Source of the DNA: Hortaea werneckii
Taxonomy: Eukaryota; Ascomycota; Dothideomycetes; Mycosphaerellales; Teratosphaeriaceae
Length of the DNA stretch: 64,000 bases
Assembly (NCBI GenBank): GCA_037044905.1
Contig: JBAOKB010000166.1
Location: forward strand, 186,001-250,000
Reading direction: 5' to 3'
The notes beneath the pieces were generated by a model. The model saw only the letters and a program-made list of their open reading frames with translations. It made no database searches and was not told where the DNA came from. The translations under genes and the position numbers were made by a program. Below are positions 47,075-57,042 of the stretch, piece by piece (within the stretch, counting starts at the first letter, position 1; each line of letters begins with the position of its first letter).

Positions 47075-47862
47075 TTAGAAGACCATCTCGTGCGGCTTGT
47101 CGCCCTTCCGCAGACTCCACTGCGACTTGAGGTACTCGTGCAGCAGGCTCTCCTTCTTGATGGCCTTGACGAGGCCCTCGTCCACCTTCTTCTGGTCCTC
47201 AGCCCGTGCAGAGCTGACCTCCTTCTTCTGAGCGCCCTTGCCCTCCTGCTGGGCGAAGAAGCCCTCCTCGCTGCCCTTCTTGTCGGCCTTGCGGTCGCGG
47301 GCGAAGTACTCGGGCTTGCCAACCTTCTCGACGGTGCTCTTGTCGATGCTGTCGATCGGGACGTTGGTCGAGGTGGCGATGACGTAGCGGGCGTTGACGC
47401 GGCGGAGCGGGACACCGTTGATCTTGAATGGGCCGGTGACGAGGAGCGCACCCTGGTCGAGGACCTTGAGGAGAACAACACGCTTGCCACGGAAGCGGCC
47501 AGCCAGGAGGATCAGGACGGCGCCCGGCTTGAGGGAGGAGCGGGGCTTGTATGGGCGGAGGGTCTTGCGGACCTGTAACACAATGTCCTGGTTAGCATCT
47601 TCTTCGTTTGGACAGTGCCGCCATATAATGCTTTCTATCCGTCTCCTGTAGCCTCTCCCATGCAGGCTAATTCACCTCCTGCTTCCTCCAATTGCTGCCA
47701 ACCCCCGAACACACCAACAGATAGGATGGAAAGGCTCGATCGTACCTTCTTTGGTTGCGCATCATCCTCAGCCGGGTAGTATTTGCTGGCCTGCTGGCTG
47801 GGGGCCGGGATGGTCCTCTCGCCCTTCTGGAACTTCTTCGTCTGGGCCTGCTCCGACGACAT
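47075..47862 (-). CDS. RPL6: 60S ribosomal protein L6 (eL6)
   Basis: Large-subunit ribosomal protein of the cytosolic ribosome. Exon 1 47746-47862 (39 codons, MSSEQAQTKKFQKGERTIPA) and exon 2 47075-47572; 204 aa. The 173-nt intron has GTACGA and CAG ends and a TGCTAAC-like branch site at about 47591-47597 on the complement. Exon 2 begins VRKTLRPYKPRSSLKPGAVL followed by ILLAGRFRGKRVVLLKVLDQ, the diagnostic eL6 segment, then LLVTGPFKINGVPLRRVNAR. No snoRNA box motifs were seen in the intron. It is head to head with RPN13, 498 bp between starts. Confidence 0.97.
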
Positions 47863-48360
47863 GATGGGCGACTGTGTGCAATCCTCCGTCAGCGCTGGTC
47901 CTGAAATTGATATCCCTGAATTATATCCTCGTGATCGGCGGGGTGGTGAATGAAGGAGGAGCGTCGTACCTGTTGGGCGAGTGCTGCGGGTGGTTAGTAC
48001 GGGAGTCGTCGCTGAAGTCGCAGCCAAATGACCCAAGTCCAATTGCGCTTGTGTGGTGTCGGTCGGCGATGCCTTTCGTTTTCGCCGGCGGTGCGCCAAG
48101 GCTGGGGTGAGGAAATGGGTGGCCTAAGGCATCAGAATCGCTGTCTGGGACGGGAGCTGGAGGTCGTCGGGTTAATCAGCCCCCGGTCTCCGGACTCCCG
48201 CTCCACCTGCCTTTGTTGGCGTGGGTTGGCTTGTTTGAGCGCGTTGGCGTCAGAGCCTCACATCGTCCGCATCTCAAGACTTCCGCATTCGCATCACTTG
48301 GCCATCAACCCGCCATCTCTGTACACCACCTTGGATCACAACACTCCCGACACACCCACC
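47863..48360. promoter_or_regulatory. Shared divergent promoter region of RPL6 and RPN13
   Basis: 498 bp between two housekeeping starts on opposite strands, so both promoters must lie here. I could not identify a known ribosomal-protein or proteasome control element by eye. Confidence 0.5.
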
Positions 48361-49836
48361 ATGGCCACCTCTCCCATAATCACCTTCAAAGCCGGCAAGT
48401 GTACACCGACGCCCTCGGCTCCAGGCAAGTCCTCCATCAAGCCTGACCCGACGCCGGGTTACCTGTACCTCTACTCCGAAGATGATCTCCTCCACTTCTG
48501 CTGGCGCCCGCGCTCCGCCCCTTCCACAGACCCGGAGCTCGACCTGCTCATGATCCCCGGCGATGGCAGTTTCCAGCCGCTGGTCAAGAACCCAGGCGCC
48601 GAGACGGTCGAGAGCCCGACGACAGGGCGGATCTTCGTGTTGCGGTTCCAGAGCTCGAGCCAGAAGCACTTCTTCTGGATGCAATCCAAGACTCAGGCGA
48701 GCGGCGGCAAGCTCAACGAGTTTGGCGAGAGGGATCAGCGGTTAGGCCAGATTGTGGATCTGCTGCTACAGGGCGAGGATGTCAATGTGCAGGAGGAGAT
48801 TGAGGAGATTCGACGTGGTGGCGGTGGTGATGACGGTGGGCCGAACGGCGATGCGGATGCGATGGAGGTGGACGATCAGGGTCACGGGTTGAGCCGGCAA
48901 GGGTCCGGTGGAGCTGGGGCAGACGCCACTGGCGGTGATGCGCGCGATGAGGGGGAGGCGAGCAGGGAAGGCGGTGCTGATGGCGGGAGAGCGTAAGTCG
49001 AGGGAAATCTTTCTTCATGTATGTTCGCGTTCTAGCGAGGCGTGAGCCATGCGTCTACGAGCAGAGGCTGGGCTCAATGTATGACACGGCTTGATGAGAA
49101 TACCAAGATGGCCAATGACGGGGCACATAAACCATTGCCTTAGCCTCCATACCGGAAGCTTCAGGGCGGCTTGAAAGCGCCTAATCCCATGCATGCTCCA
49201 ATTCCAAACCATAAGCAAACGATCCCCGAACCAAAGGTAAGCTAACACTTCCATCTTCTCCACCACAGACCCCAAGACCCATCCGCGCTCGTCCAAAACT
49301 TCCTCAACTCCCTCAACAACAGCGGCTCCAACCAATCATCACAGCAACAACAACAACAACAAGCCGACAAACCCTTCACCACCCTCCCCGACCTCCTCAC
49401 CCCATCAACCACAATCCCCTACATCGACACCGCCAGCCCCACCCAAATCAACACCCTCTGCACCTTCCTGCCCCCCGAACTCTTCCTCCTAACCCAAGAA
49501 CACGCCTCGGATCCCTCGAGCGCAGACCCGACCCCCACGCCCGCCGCGGCCGAAGCCGCCATCGAAGCCCTCTCCCTCCCCCAGAAGAAGGACATTTTGA
49601 AACGCGCGCTCCGTTCCCCGCAGTTCCAGCAGAGTCTGGGATCCCTGACCGTAGCGCTCCGGGACGGGGGGCTGCCGATGATTGGGGAGGCGTTGGGGCT
49701 GAAGGTCGAGAATGGGGGGAGTATTAGGGGTGGGAGTATGCCGTTAGGTGGGGGTCAGGCGGTGGAGGCTTTTGTTGAAGGGGTTCGGAGGACGGTGCGG
49801 GAGGAGGAAGGTGGTGAGGGGGAGGAGAGGAGGTAG
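48361..49836 (+). CDS. RPN13: Proteasome ubiquitin receptor Rpn13/ADRM1
   Basis: Subunit of the 19S regulatory particle that binds ubiquitin and recruits the UCH37-type deubiquitinase where present. Exon 1 48361-48992, intron 48993-49268 (276 nt, GTAAGT, CAG), exon 2 49269-49836; 399 aa. The N-terminal Pru domain is clear: FKAGKCTPTP, GYLYLYSEDDLLHFCWRPR, DLLMIPGDGSFQPLVK, GRIFVLRFQSSSQKHFFWMQ. An acidic/Gly linker and a CAA-coded Gln tract follow. The C-terminal DEUBAD-like helical domain (TLPDLLTPSTTIPYI, LCTFLPPELFL, LRSPQFQQSLGSLTVALRDG) is complete. Unlike the S. cerevisiae form, which lacks it, this copy keeps the C-terminal domain. Confidence 0.95.
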
Positions 49837-50191
49837 AGGGGTGGGATTTGGGGGATAAGGCTGTCCGGATGAGACGAAGTTTTGGGTTGGAAGAGTGGGG
49901 GGGTTGGTGCTGTATGTATATGTATGGGTCTTGTAGGATCCTGTGATGGGAGATGTAGGAAATCAGACCAGTTTCTCTTTTCATGGATTTCAATCCTTGT
50001 CTCTTGAAGTTGTACAGCGGCTTCCTGCTTTCTTTGACAAACCTCACATTCAGACCTTGTCGATGGCAAGAGGAAGTAAGAAATATCCTCCCTGCTTCCA
50101 CAGAGTATTAATACGTCTCAGGAGCCGGACTTCGTAAGATCGTCATCCTGCTATTCTGTACCGTGCAAGAGAATTACATGGCAGGAGTATT
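49837..50191. other. Convergent intergenic, nothing recognised
   Basis: 355 bp between the RPN13 and beta-propeller stops. No motif. Confidence 0.5.
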
Positions 50192-51745
50192 CTACAAGAA
50201 GAACGCCAACGCGGCAAAAATCACAGCCAAAGCGCTCATACTACCCTCAGTAGCCAGACTCTCAGACCCCCCACCCGAGGAACCATCCGAGTCCTGGGAC
50301 GAACCACTCCCACTAGACCCCGTCGCCGAACCACCCTCGCCCGAGTCCGGCACAGTCGCCGTGCCGTTCCCCCCACCACCCACCGAACCCGTCGAATTGC
50401 CATCGGTGCGGGTGATGGCGTAGATTTCCCCCGTAGCATCACTGCTCATGAACAGCCTCCCCTCACCATCCCACGCGAGCCCGACAGGCCGGAAACACTG
50501 CTCGGGACAGGCGGAGTTATCTTCGTTCCAGACGACATCCCGCGCAGCCGTCTTGCTCGTGCTGTTCTCCACCGGCTCACCGGTATTCTCGTCGAATTCC
50601 ACGACGGCGAGTTTGTACCCGACGGGATCCGCGCGGTCCCAGGACCCGTGGAAAGTAATCCAGGCCGCGGTGCCGGCGGCGTTGAAGAGGATGTCGAGGG
50701 GCGCCATGTGGGCCTGGAAGACGAGGCGCGGGGCCTGCCGGTTCGCGGCGGAGCACGTCGTGTCGTTCACGGTGCTGTTGAGGTCGCCGATGGCGAACTG
50801 CTCGCCGACTTGGCCTTCGAAATCTGGGATCGCCGAGACGTCCCAGGCGGCGTAGCATTCGGGGTAGCCGAAGTTGCGGCCTTGGTTGGATGAGTTCTTG
50901 GTGTTGCTTAGGTAGCCGAGGAAGTTGAGTTCCTCGCCCGGGTTGTCGGTGTGGATGTCTTCGCCTTCGCGCATCATCTCGTCGACCGAGTTTTCTACGC
51001 CGTAGATTCGTCCAGTGTTGGGTTCCTCGTCGATGCCGACTTCGTTCCGTAGGCCCCAGCCCAGGAGGATGCCGTCCGTGTTGAAGTTGTACGGCGAAGA
51101 TTCATTGGTGCTTCCAGCGCCGGTGCTGTTAGAGGACAGGGAGGAGCCGGGCGAGGAGATGTTGAAGGCCTTTACCTGGCTGTGACCTGTACTTAGGTCC
51201 GAGGGAGGGCGTCAATGTTGGAGGTACTCCCGCGCGTTACCACCATCATCCCGTCCGCTTTCCGTGAGAGTAGCAGTGTCCGGGTCGTGTGGTCTGAATT
51301 CGTCATGTTCGTGATGAGAGTCCGTGGCGCGCTGGTGTTCCTCCGGCCTTCCGGGTCATAATCCCAGCTATACACGGCCTCGGGATTACTTGCGTATAAG
51401 GTGCGGCCATCCTGGGAGAGCTCGATGCCATGATTGAGGCTGGTGTCGTTGATAATGGATGTCCTGCTGGTTTCCGTAATACAGTCTCCATCGGTGATGT
51501 TGAAGGTTAGCGCCGTGATGCCGCTTTCTTGTTCCACGACTAGAAGATTACCAGCGCTGTCGAACTTGATGCCACGGGGTGAGGTCAGACTATCAGCAAC
51601 GAGGCGGGCGACGTAGCCATCAGCGACCTGTGGGGCTGGGTGATCGGTAGTGAATGTTGAGCCACATCGCGCCCCTCCGACCTCCAGATACTGGGATGAA
51701 GCGAATGCGGAGAAGAGGGCTGTAGCGGCGAAGGATCAAGGACAT
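50192..51745 (-). CDS. Secreted GPI-anchored glucose/sorbosone-dehydrogenase-like beta-propeller (two frame breaks)
   Basis: Extracellular oxidoreductase-type six-bladed propeller, related to PQQ-dependent sugar dehydrogenases (sorbosone dehydrogenase/AA12-like group). Start MSLI at 51745 (an upstream ATG at 51760 is in frame). Skipping one base after it gives the signal peptide FAATALFSAFASS; then YVARLVADSLTSPRGIKFDS, NHGIELSQDGRTLYASNPEA, a second break near 51202-51206 (DALP to DLSTGHSQVKAFNIS), GWGLRNEVGIDEEPNTGRIY, GRNFGYPECYAAWDVS, HMAPLDILFN, WITFHGSWDRADPVGYKLAV and PVGLAWDGEGRLFMSSDATG. The C-terminus is a Gly/Ser-rich stalk and the hydrophobic tail SMSALAVIFAALAFFL, giving a GPI anchor. 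Six or more N-glycosylation sequons are visible. Cofactor and substrate are inferred from family only. Confidence 0.84.
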
Positions 51746-52543
51746 GATGTACAGAGTCATGGGCTGAGCATGTTACCTACAAAAAGACACCACGGTATTC
51801 GGTGGAGATGATAGGAAAAGTGGTTCCAGGCATGGCAGTCTAGTGAGGAGGCGCCGCCGTTAATGCCGTCTGCAGTATAGTACAAGTCCTCTTGGCTGGC
51901 GTATCATGTCCGCGGGTGAGGCTCTGAAGGATGCGACTGCCGTGCCACCATGACGTAGGCCAGCTGCAGTCTCGCGCACCAGATCAACCGAGACCTGTGA
52001 ACAGCATGAGCCGCCATCCTATAGAGCTCGAAGCGGTATGTTGGGCATGGCGTGGCGGGTCTGTAGCATCCCAAGGCTCGCATTCTTACACTACGACGAC
52101 GACGGTACTCGGTAAGGTATGCCTTGTGGCGAGCCGTTCGTGCTTCCGGTCCCTGCGCCGATGCTCCGTTTTAGCTTGGTGAAAATGGGCATTGGGGACA
52201 CGGCAGGGTTGGAGCAGTCCTATCCTAGATGCTCTGTGTCGCCGTGCATCGATCTTTTACTCCTAAAGCGAATTCAATCCTACCTACCTAGGTAATGTAC
52301 TATACGCAGTAGATAAGGTACATTCATCAATAATCTCCTGCGCAGGGCTCTGCCACTTTAAGCTTCACGGGTATTTACTAGCGCGTGGGGCTCGCGACAA
52401 GGCGCGTCTTCCCCAGGCCTTAGGCTTCGGCTTCGGCTTCTCCCATAGCCCAGCTCAAGTCTTCAGGTTGCGAAAGAACCTAATGATTAACATCCATTCC
52501 TAATTGCTAAGAGAAGGCACCAGACACACAACCGATCCGAAGT
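51746..52543. promoter_or_regulatory. Divergent upstream region of the beta-propeller gene and ORC1
   Basis: About 800 bp. Contains TACCTAGGTA at 52285-52294 preceded by CTACCTACC. No gene seen. Confidence 0.45.
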
Positions 52544-54894
52544 ATGGCCCCCAAGCGTAAGCGCTCCACCCTCGATAAAGCTCGACATTACCTATCCGGC
52601 GGCGGTGTCCTTCGAGAAGACTCAGATGATGAGCTGGGGGTCGACGATCACCCGTGGGAATGGATGTACGACAGCAATGGCGGCAGCGAGACGTCAAATG
52701 GGCAGAGACACATCGTCGGTGCGCGCATGGGCGATTTCCAGTGTCAGATCGGCGACGCTGTGCTGCTAAAAGCTCCTGTCAGCAACGAAGCTTGGGTAGC
52801 CATCATCTATGACTTCCTGGAGGGAGAAGAGGAGGATGAGGACGGCGAGCCAGTGACCGAGAAGAAAGCGAGCATGATGTGGTTCTCTTCGGAGAAAGAG
52901 ATTCGAAACAGCAAAAAGAAGCGCGACGATTACCTTCCCAACGAACTATACATTACAGCCAACTTCGACGAAAATCCGTTGAGCACTATCAACGGTAAAG
53001 CGACTGTCCTCTCCCATGACGAGTTAGCAAGAAATACCCAACTGGCAAGGTACCAAAGGGCTCCAAAAATTTCGGCAAGACGTTTGTCTGTAGACGAGGC
53101 GCAAATACGCGGACCGCAACATACACGGATGAGTTTAAATGGGAAGAATTGTACCACGGGAAAGACTCGCTGCCCACTCTCCTTCAAGTTGTGGAGCAGC
53201 AAACGGTGAAGACACGGAAACGAAGGGCGCTGAAGAGCATCAAGGAGGATGAAGTGGATGATTTCGTGGCAGGAGACGAGGAGGAAGATGGCCCTCAAAC
53301 TCCAAAGAAACGAAGGAAACTTGCTTCAGGAACGCCTACACCAAGCAAAGCAAAGCAGCTTACGCCGCGCAAGTTCCAGACGCCTACTGGACGCAAAATC
53401 ACCACAAAAAGGCCACTGGAGTTCACGCCGCTAGGCACGAGGATGCTGTCTCCCTCGCAAACCCAGTCATCCCCTTATCAACTCGCCCGGTCCACTCTAC
53501 ATGTCTCCGCAGTACCACATGCTCTACCATGTCGTGAATCAGAATTTGAGACGGTATACTCCCACCTCGAGGCAGCCATCACGGCTGGCACAGGCGCATG
53601 TATCTATATCTCTGGCACCCCTGGCACGGGAAAGACTGCGACCGGTCCGTGAAGTCGTGGCAAGTTTACAAGCAGGCGTTGCGGAGGAGCTGCTAGACGA
53701 TTTCTATTTCGTCGAAATCAACGGCATGAAAGTCACTGACCCTCATCAATCTTACAGCTTGCTGTGGGAGGCGCTCAAAGGCGACCGCGTCAGCTCAGGC
53801 CACGCGCTGGAACTTTGGAACGAGAATTTACAACGCCGAGTCCGCGACGTGTGCCCTGCGTGGTGCTGATGGACGAACTCGATCAGCTCGTCACGCGAAA
53901 TCAGGGAGTCATGTATAACTTCTTCAACTGGCCGCAGCTGCGCCACTCTCGACTCATTGTCCTGGCGGTAGCAAATACGATGGATTTACCAGAGCGGACT
54001 TTGTCCAACAAAATCAGCTCTAGGCTTGGATTAACGCGCATTACATTCCCAGGCTACACCCACACACAACTAATGGCGATCATCCAGTCACGGCTTGAAG
54101 GCATCGGGCAGGTGGTCGTGGACGCAGACGCAGTGCAGTTCGCGAGTCGAAAAGTCGCAGCGGTGTCGGGCGATGCAAGACGCGCATTAGACATCTGTCG
54201 CCGAGCCGTGGAGATTGCAGAACAAGATACCCTCTCCGCTGCAGGAACCCACGGCAAAGAGAACCAAGCACCGGATACGACACCGAGCAAGACTCCTGCA
54301 AGACAACAACAACAACAACAACAACAACAACAGACGGCCGCTTCCGCGATGGCGATGAGGAAAGGCGTCGTGACCATCGGCACCATCAAACGCGCCATCA
54401 ACGAAGCCACCTCGACCCCTCTAGCCGCCTACCTCCGCTCGCTGCCGCTAAGCAGCAAACTCTTCCTCGCCGCGCTCCTCGCCCGTCTCCGCCGCACCGG
54501 AATCACCGAGTCCACGCTGGCGGACATCGTCGACGAAGCGAAGCGCATGAGCACTATGGCCCAGAACAGGGCCTTGGAACATTACCTCCTAGCTCCCGAC
54601 TCTACTTCCTCCGGTCAAATCGACGACGAGATGGCGTCGGGGGCGGCGGCGGCGGCGATCTCGAATACCCCGTCTAAACGCGGGAGACCGAAAGCCAAGC
54701 CCGAGCAGGAGAAAGCCGCACGAGCGCTGGGCATGGGGCTCGCGGCGCAGGAACTGGCCGAGGCGGGCATCGTGGGTGTGGAAGGACGCCATGGCGATCG
54801 GGTAGGTCGCGTGAGGCTGGGGGTAGGGGAGGAGGATGTCCGCGGGGCGCTGAGGGAGGATGAGGAGTGTGCTGGTCTTGGCCTGGGGAGTTAA
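52544..54894 (+). CDS. ORC1: Origin recognition complex subunit 1 (three frame breaks)
   Basis: Largest ORC subunit; binds origins and loads MCM with Cdc6. Start MAPKRKRSTLDKARHYL at 52544, about 783 aa. BAH domain in the N-terminal third (FQCQIGDAVLLKAPVSNEAW, MMWFSSEKEIRN). The frame breaks at an AAA run near 53030 (to KYPTGKVPKGSKNFGKTFVC), and FKWEELYHGKDSLPTLL continues to a basic linker. AAA+ domain: Walker A GTPGTGKTAT, with a break just after it near 53640-53645 (to VREVVASLQAGVAEELL); a further break near 53815-53820 (to LEREFTTPSPRRVPC); Walker B VVLMDELDQL; sensor 1 LIVLAVANTMDLP; YNFFNWP. CAA-coded Gln tract about 54305-54333, then the winged-helix region (LSSKLFLAALLARLRRTGIT). 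Essential gene, so breaks are probably sequence errors. Convergent with CPD1. Confidence 0.94.
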
Positions 54895-54995
54895 AAAGAA
54901 AGGGGAAATTTTCCTCGGGAAGAGGGACGGGGGGAGATTCTCAAGCCTGTCTGGCGTATCACGTTCATTTATGTGTAATTTATAACGAAGTCACT

Positions 54996-55862
54996 TCACG
55001 TCTGCCACTCCCACTCCACCCCGTAGGGAATCTCTCGTTTCGCTATTGGCTGCCATTCTGCGATGGGTTTGTACGTCGGCACCAGCCAGACCTCCCCGCC
55101 CTTTGTAGACAGACTCTCAGGGTTTGCCTGTTGAACTTGAGAGATCTTGGAATGGACTTCGTCGAGGTTGAGCTGTACTTCTTCTTCTGGGAGGTCGGAA
55201 CTGGTGATTCAAAGCAGTGGTGTCAGCCATATAGAACAGTCTAGTAGCGGAGTATGTGTAAGAGAAATGGGACGGCTCCCCTCCCCCCTTCCTTTGCCCC
55301 TTCAACCCAAATCCCAGATTTGTCCAAGCCCGGACCCAGGAACATCGTTTTCCAGTCATGTCAAGTCAAGGGGAGAGGGAGAGAGTGAGAGAGGGGGGGA
55401 CATACTACATCAAACTCAAATGCGGCGCATAGCTCTCCTGCACCCACTCCCCCGCCTCCTTTCTGCTCAACCCTTGCACGCCCTGGGCGCGACACCTCCC
55501 CGCCAACTCACACAGCTGGGACGACTTCTCGCACCGCAGCGTGAGTTTCCGGAAAAATGGCCCTTCGACTTGGACGTTCTGGATCTTCACTTTCAGATCC
55601 TCCTGGGTCATGGTCGTCCTCGTCGGCAGGGAGGTCGATGCTATCGAGCCATTTCTGAGCCGAGATGGCGGGGTCCGATGAATCTGGGAAGAGATCCGGA
55701 GGGACGGTATCAGCAGTTAAAGTGACGTGGGGCGTGAAAGCGGCGGCGGCGAGCCAGTGCGGAAAAGAAGAGAGAGGGGATATGTGTTGTGATAAGCTGG
55801 TGACACGACTTGTAAAGAGCGGAGTCCTCGGGGGGAACGAGCCAGAGGGATGAGCCGGGCAT
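54996..55862 (-). CDS. CPD1: 2',3'-cyclic-nucleotide 3'-phosphodiesterase (2H family; two frame breaks)
   Basis: 2H phosphoesterase that opens ADP-ribose 1'',2''-cyclic phosphate, a by-product of tRNA splicing. Start MPGSSLWLVPPEDSALYKSC at 55862. First break in the GCC run near 55745-55752 (to AAAAFTPHVTLTADTVPPDL), second near 55608-55612 (to MTQEDLKVKIQNVQVEGPFF). Exon 1 ends at 55406; intron 55201-55405 (205 nt, GTATGT, CAG) splits the Tyr codon of PHLSLMYSDLPEEE; exon 2 runs 55200-54996, ending VEWEWQT. Both catalytic H-x-T/S motifs are present: HVTL and HLSL. About 220 aa, normal size. The stop is 101 bp from the ORC1 stop (convergent). Confidence 0.9.
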
Positions 55863-55954
55863 ATGATGACCAGATTTATGCGGCAGGGAAAGGAGGAGGC
55901 TTTTGATTTCTTTTCCCGACGTATTAATAGATTGCTGGGGGGGTTTGATGGTGA

Positions 55955-55979
55955 GGGGGGGGGGGGGGGGGGGGGGGGG
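55955..55979 (+). repeat. Poly-G tract (G25)
   Basis: Twenty-five consecutive G residues about 95 bp upstream of the CPD1 start. Confidence 0.95.
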
Positions 55980-56656
55980 ATAGATAAGTTCAAGGGGAAG
56001 TGTCGCAAAGAGCCAACCTTGGAAGGTACGCTACACAGGGAACCGAAGCTCAAACTGACGGCGTCCCCACATCTCTCTCTCTCTATCTCTCTCTCTCTAC
56101 TCAATAAAAACATCGGCACACACGCAGCGCAAAACCAACCCACCTAAAACTTCTTGGAAACGAATCCTTCACATGAAAATGGGCGACAAAAAAAAAATGA
56201 AAAAAAGGGAAACAAAAAATCCAAAAGGAAAGCAAATCAATCCAAAAGATGAAAAACCCAAAGACTCCAAATTTATACCTAAAAAGCTATGGAGGAGATA
56301 AAAAACGCTCACAAACATTACCAAAACATAATAATATAGTAAAAAAAAAAGAAAACACCACTCCTTCCTCTGCCCCCTCCCTTCCCGGCTATCCCCTCCC
56401 CTCCTGGCAAAACCCTACTCGCCAACCCATCAAACCCCCTTCAAAACCCCTTCTTCTTCATCACCTCTCTCTCCAGCCCCGCACAATCAAACTGCGAGGC
56501 CAGGTAACCTGTACAAGAAAAAAACAAACCTTGCATCCTTCTTCTCTTTTTTCATATCCTTCTGTCCCATTTCGAAGAGCAAGAAGGAAAAAAACTTTTT
56601 CTTCCCCTTTTCCCAGTTCTTAATAATAGATCAGATCCAAATCCTGCCCTGTCCTT

Positions 56657-56657
<1 letters not shown>

Positions 56658-56691
<34 letters not shown>

Positions 56692-56702
56692 CCCCCCCCC
56701 CC
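56658..56702 (+). repeat. Poly-C tract (C31-T-C13)
   Basis: Longest homopolymer in the window, about 340 bp beyond the SSD1 stop. Exact length in the assembly is unreliable. Confidence 0.95.
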
Positions 56703-57042
56703 TCAGTCTCGCTCCCCTCTCTCACATGGAGCAAAGAATTTCTTGTCAATGAAAGTATACCGGTCAGTGGCCCCGCCGAGAGCGGCTAAGACTCAGGAAG
56801 GTGCGAGTGTATGGTCGAGAAAATGCTTTGGAGGCTTTCGCCCGAGTTCGAGCATTCTGCTGTCGTAATTGTTTTGGTGCGTGGAGGGGTCAGTTGGGGG
56901 TGCTCCGGTAATGTGTGCCGGGCGCTGACACATAAGTTTGATAGAAGACAGGAAGAAGAAAGAGCAATGAATAGCCTTTCAGAGAAAACCTCCTTTCACT
57001 ATGCCCCTGGTCACCTTCCGTGAGGGAGGGGAGCTTCTACGC

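Larger units (their letters stand above)
55863..57042. other. Low-complexity intergenic region with long G and C runs
   Basis: 1.2 kb between the CPD1 start and the SSD1 stop. It holds a G25 run (55955-55979), CT repeats (56071-56099), A-rich DNA (56187-56350) and two C runs of 31 and 13 (56658-56702). No gene seen. Confidence 0.6.

Noticed and set aside
47573..47745. snoRNA inside the RPL6 intron
   Set aside because: No box C/D or H/ACA motifs seen; only normal splice and branch signals.
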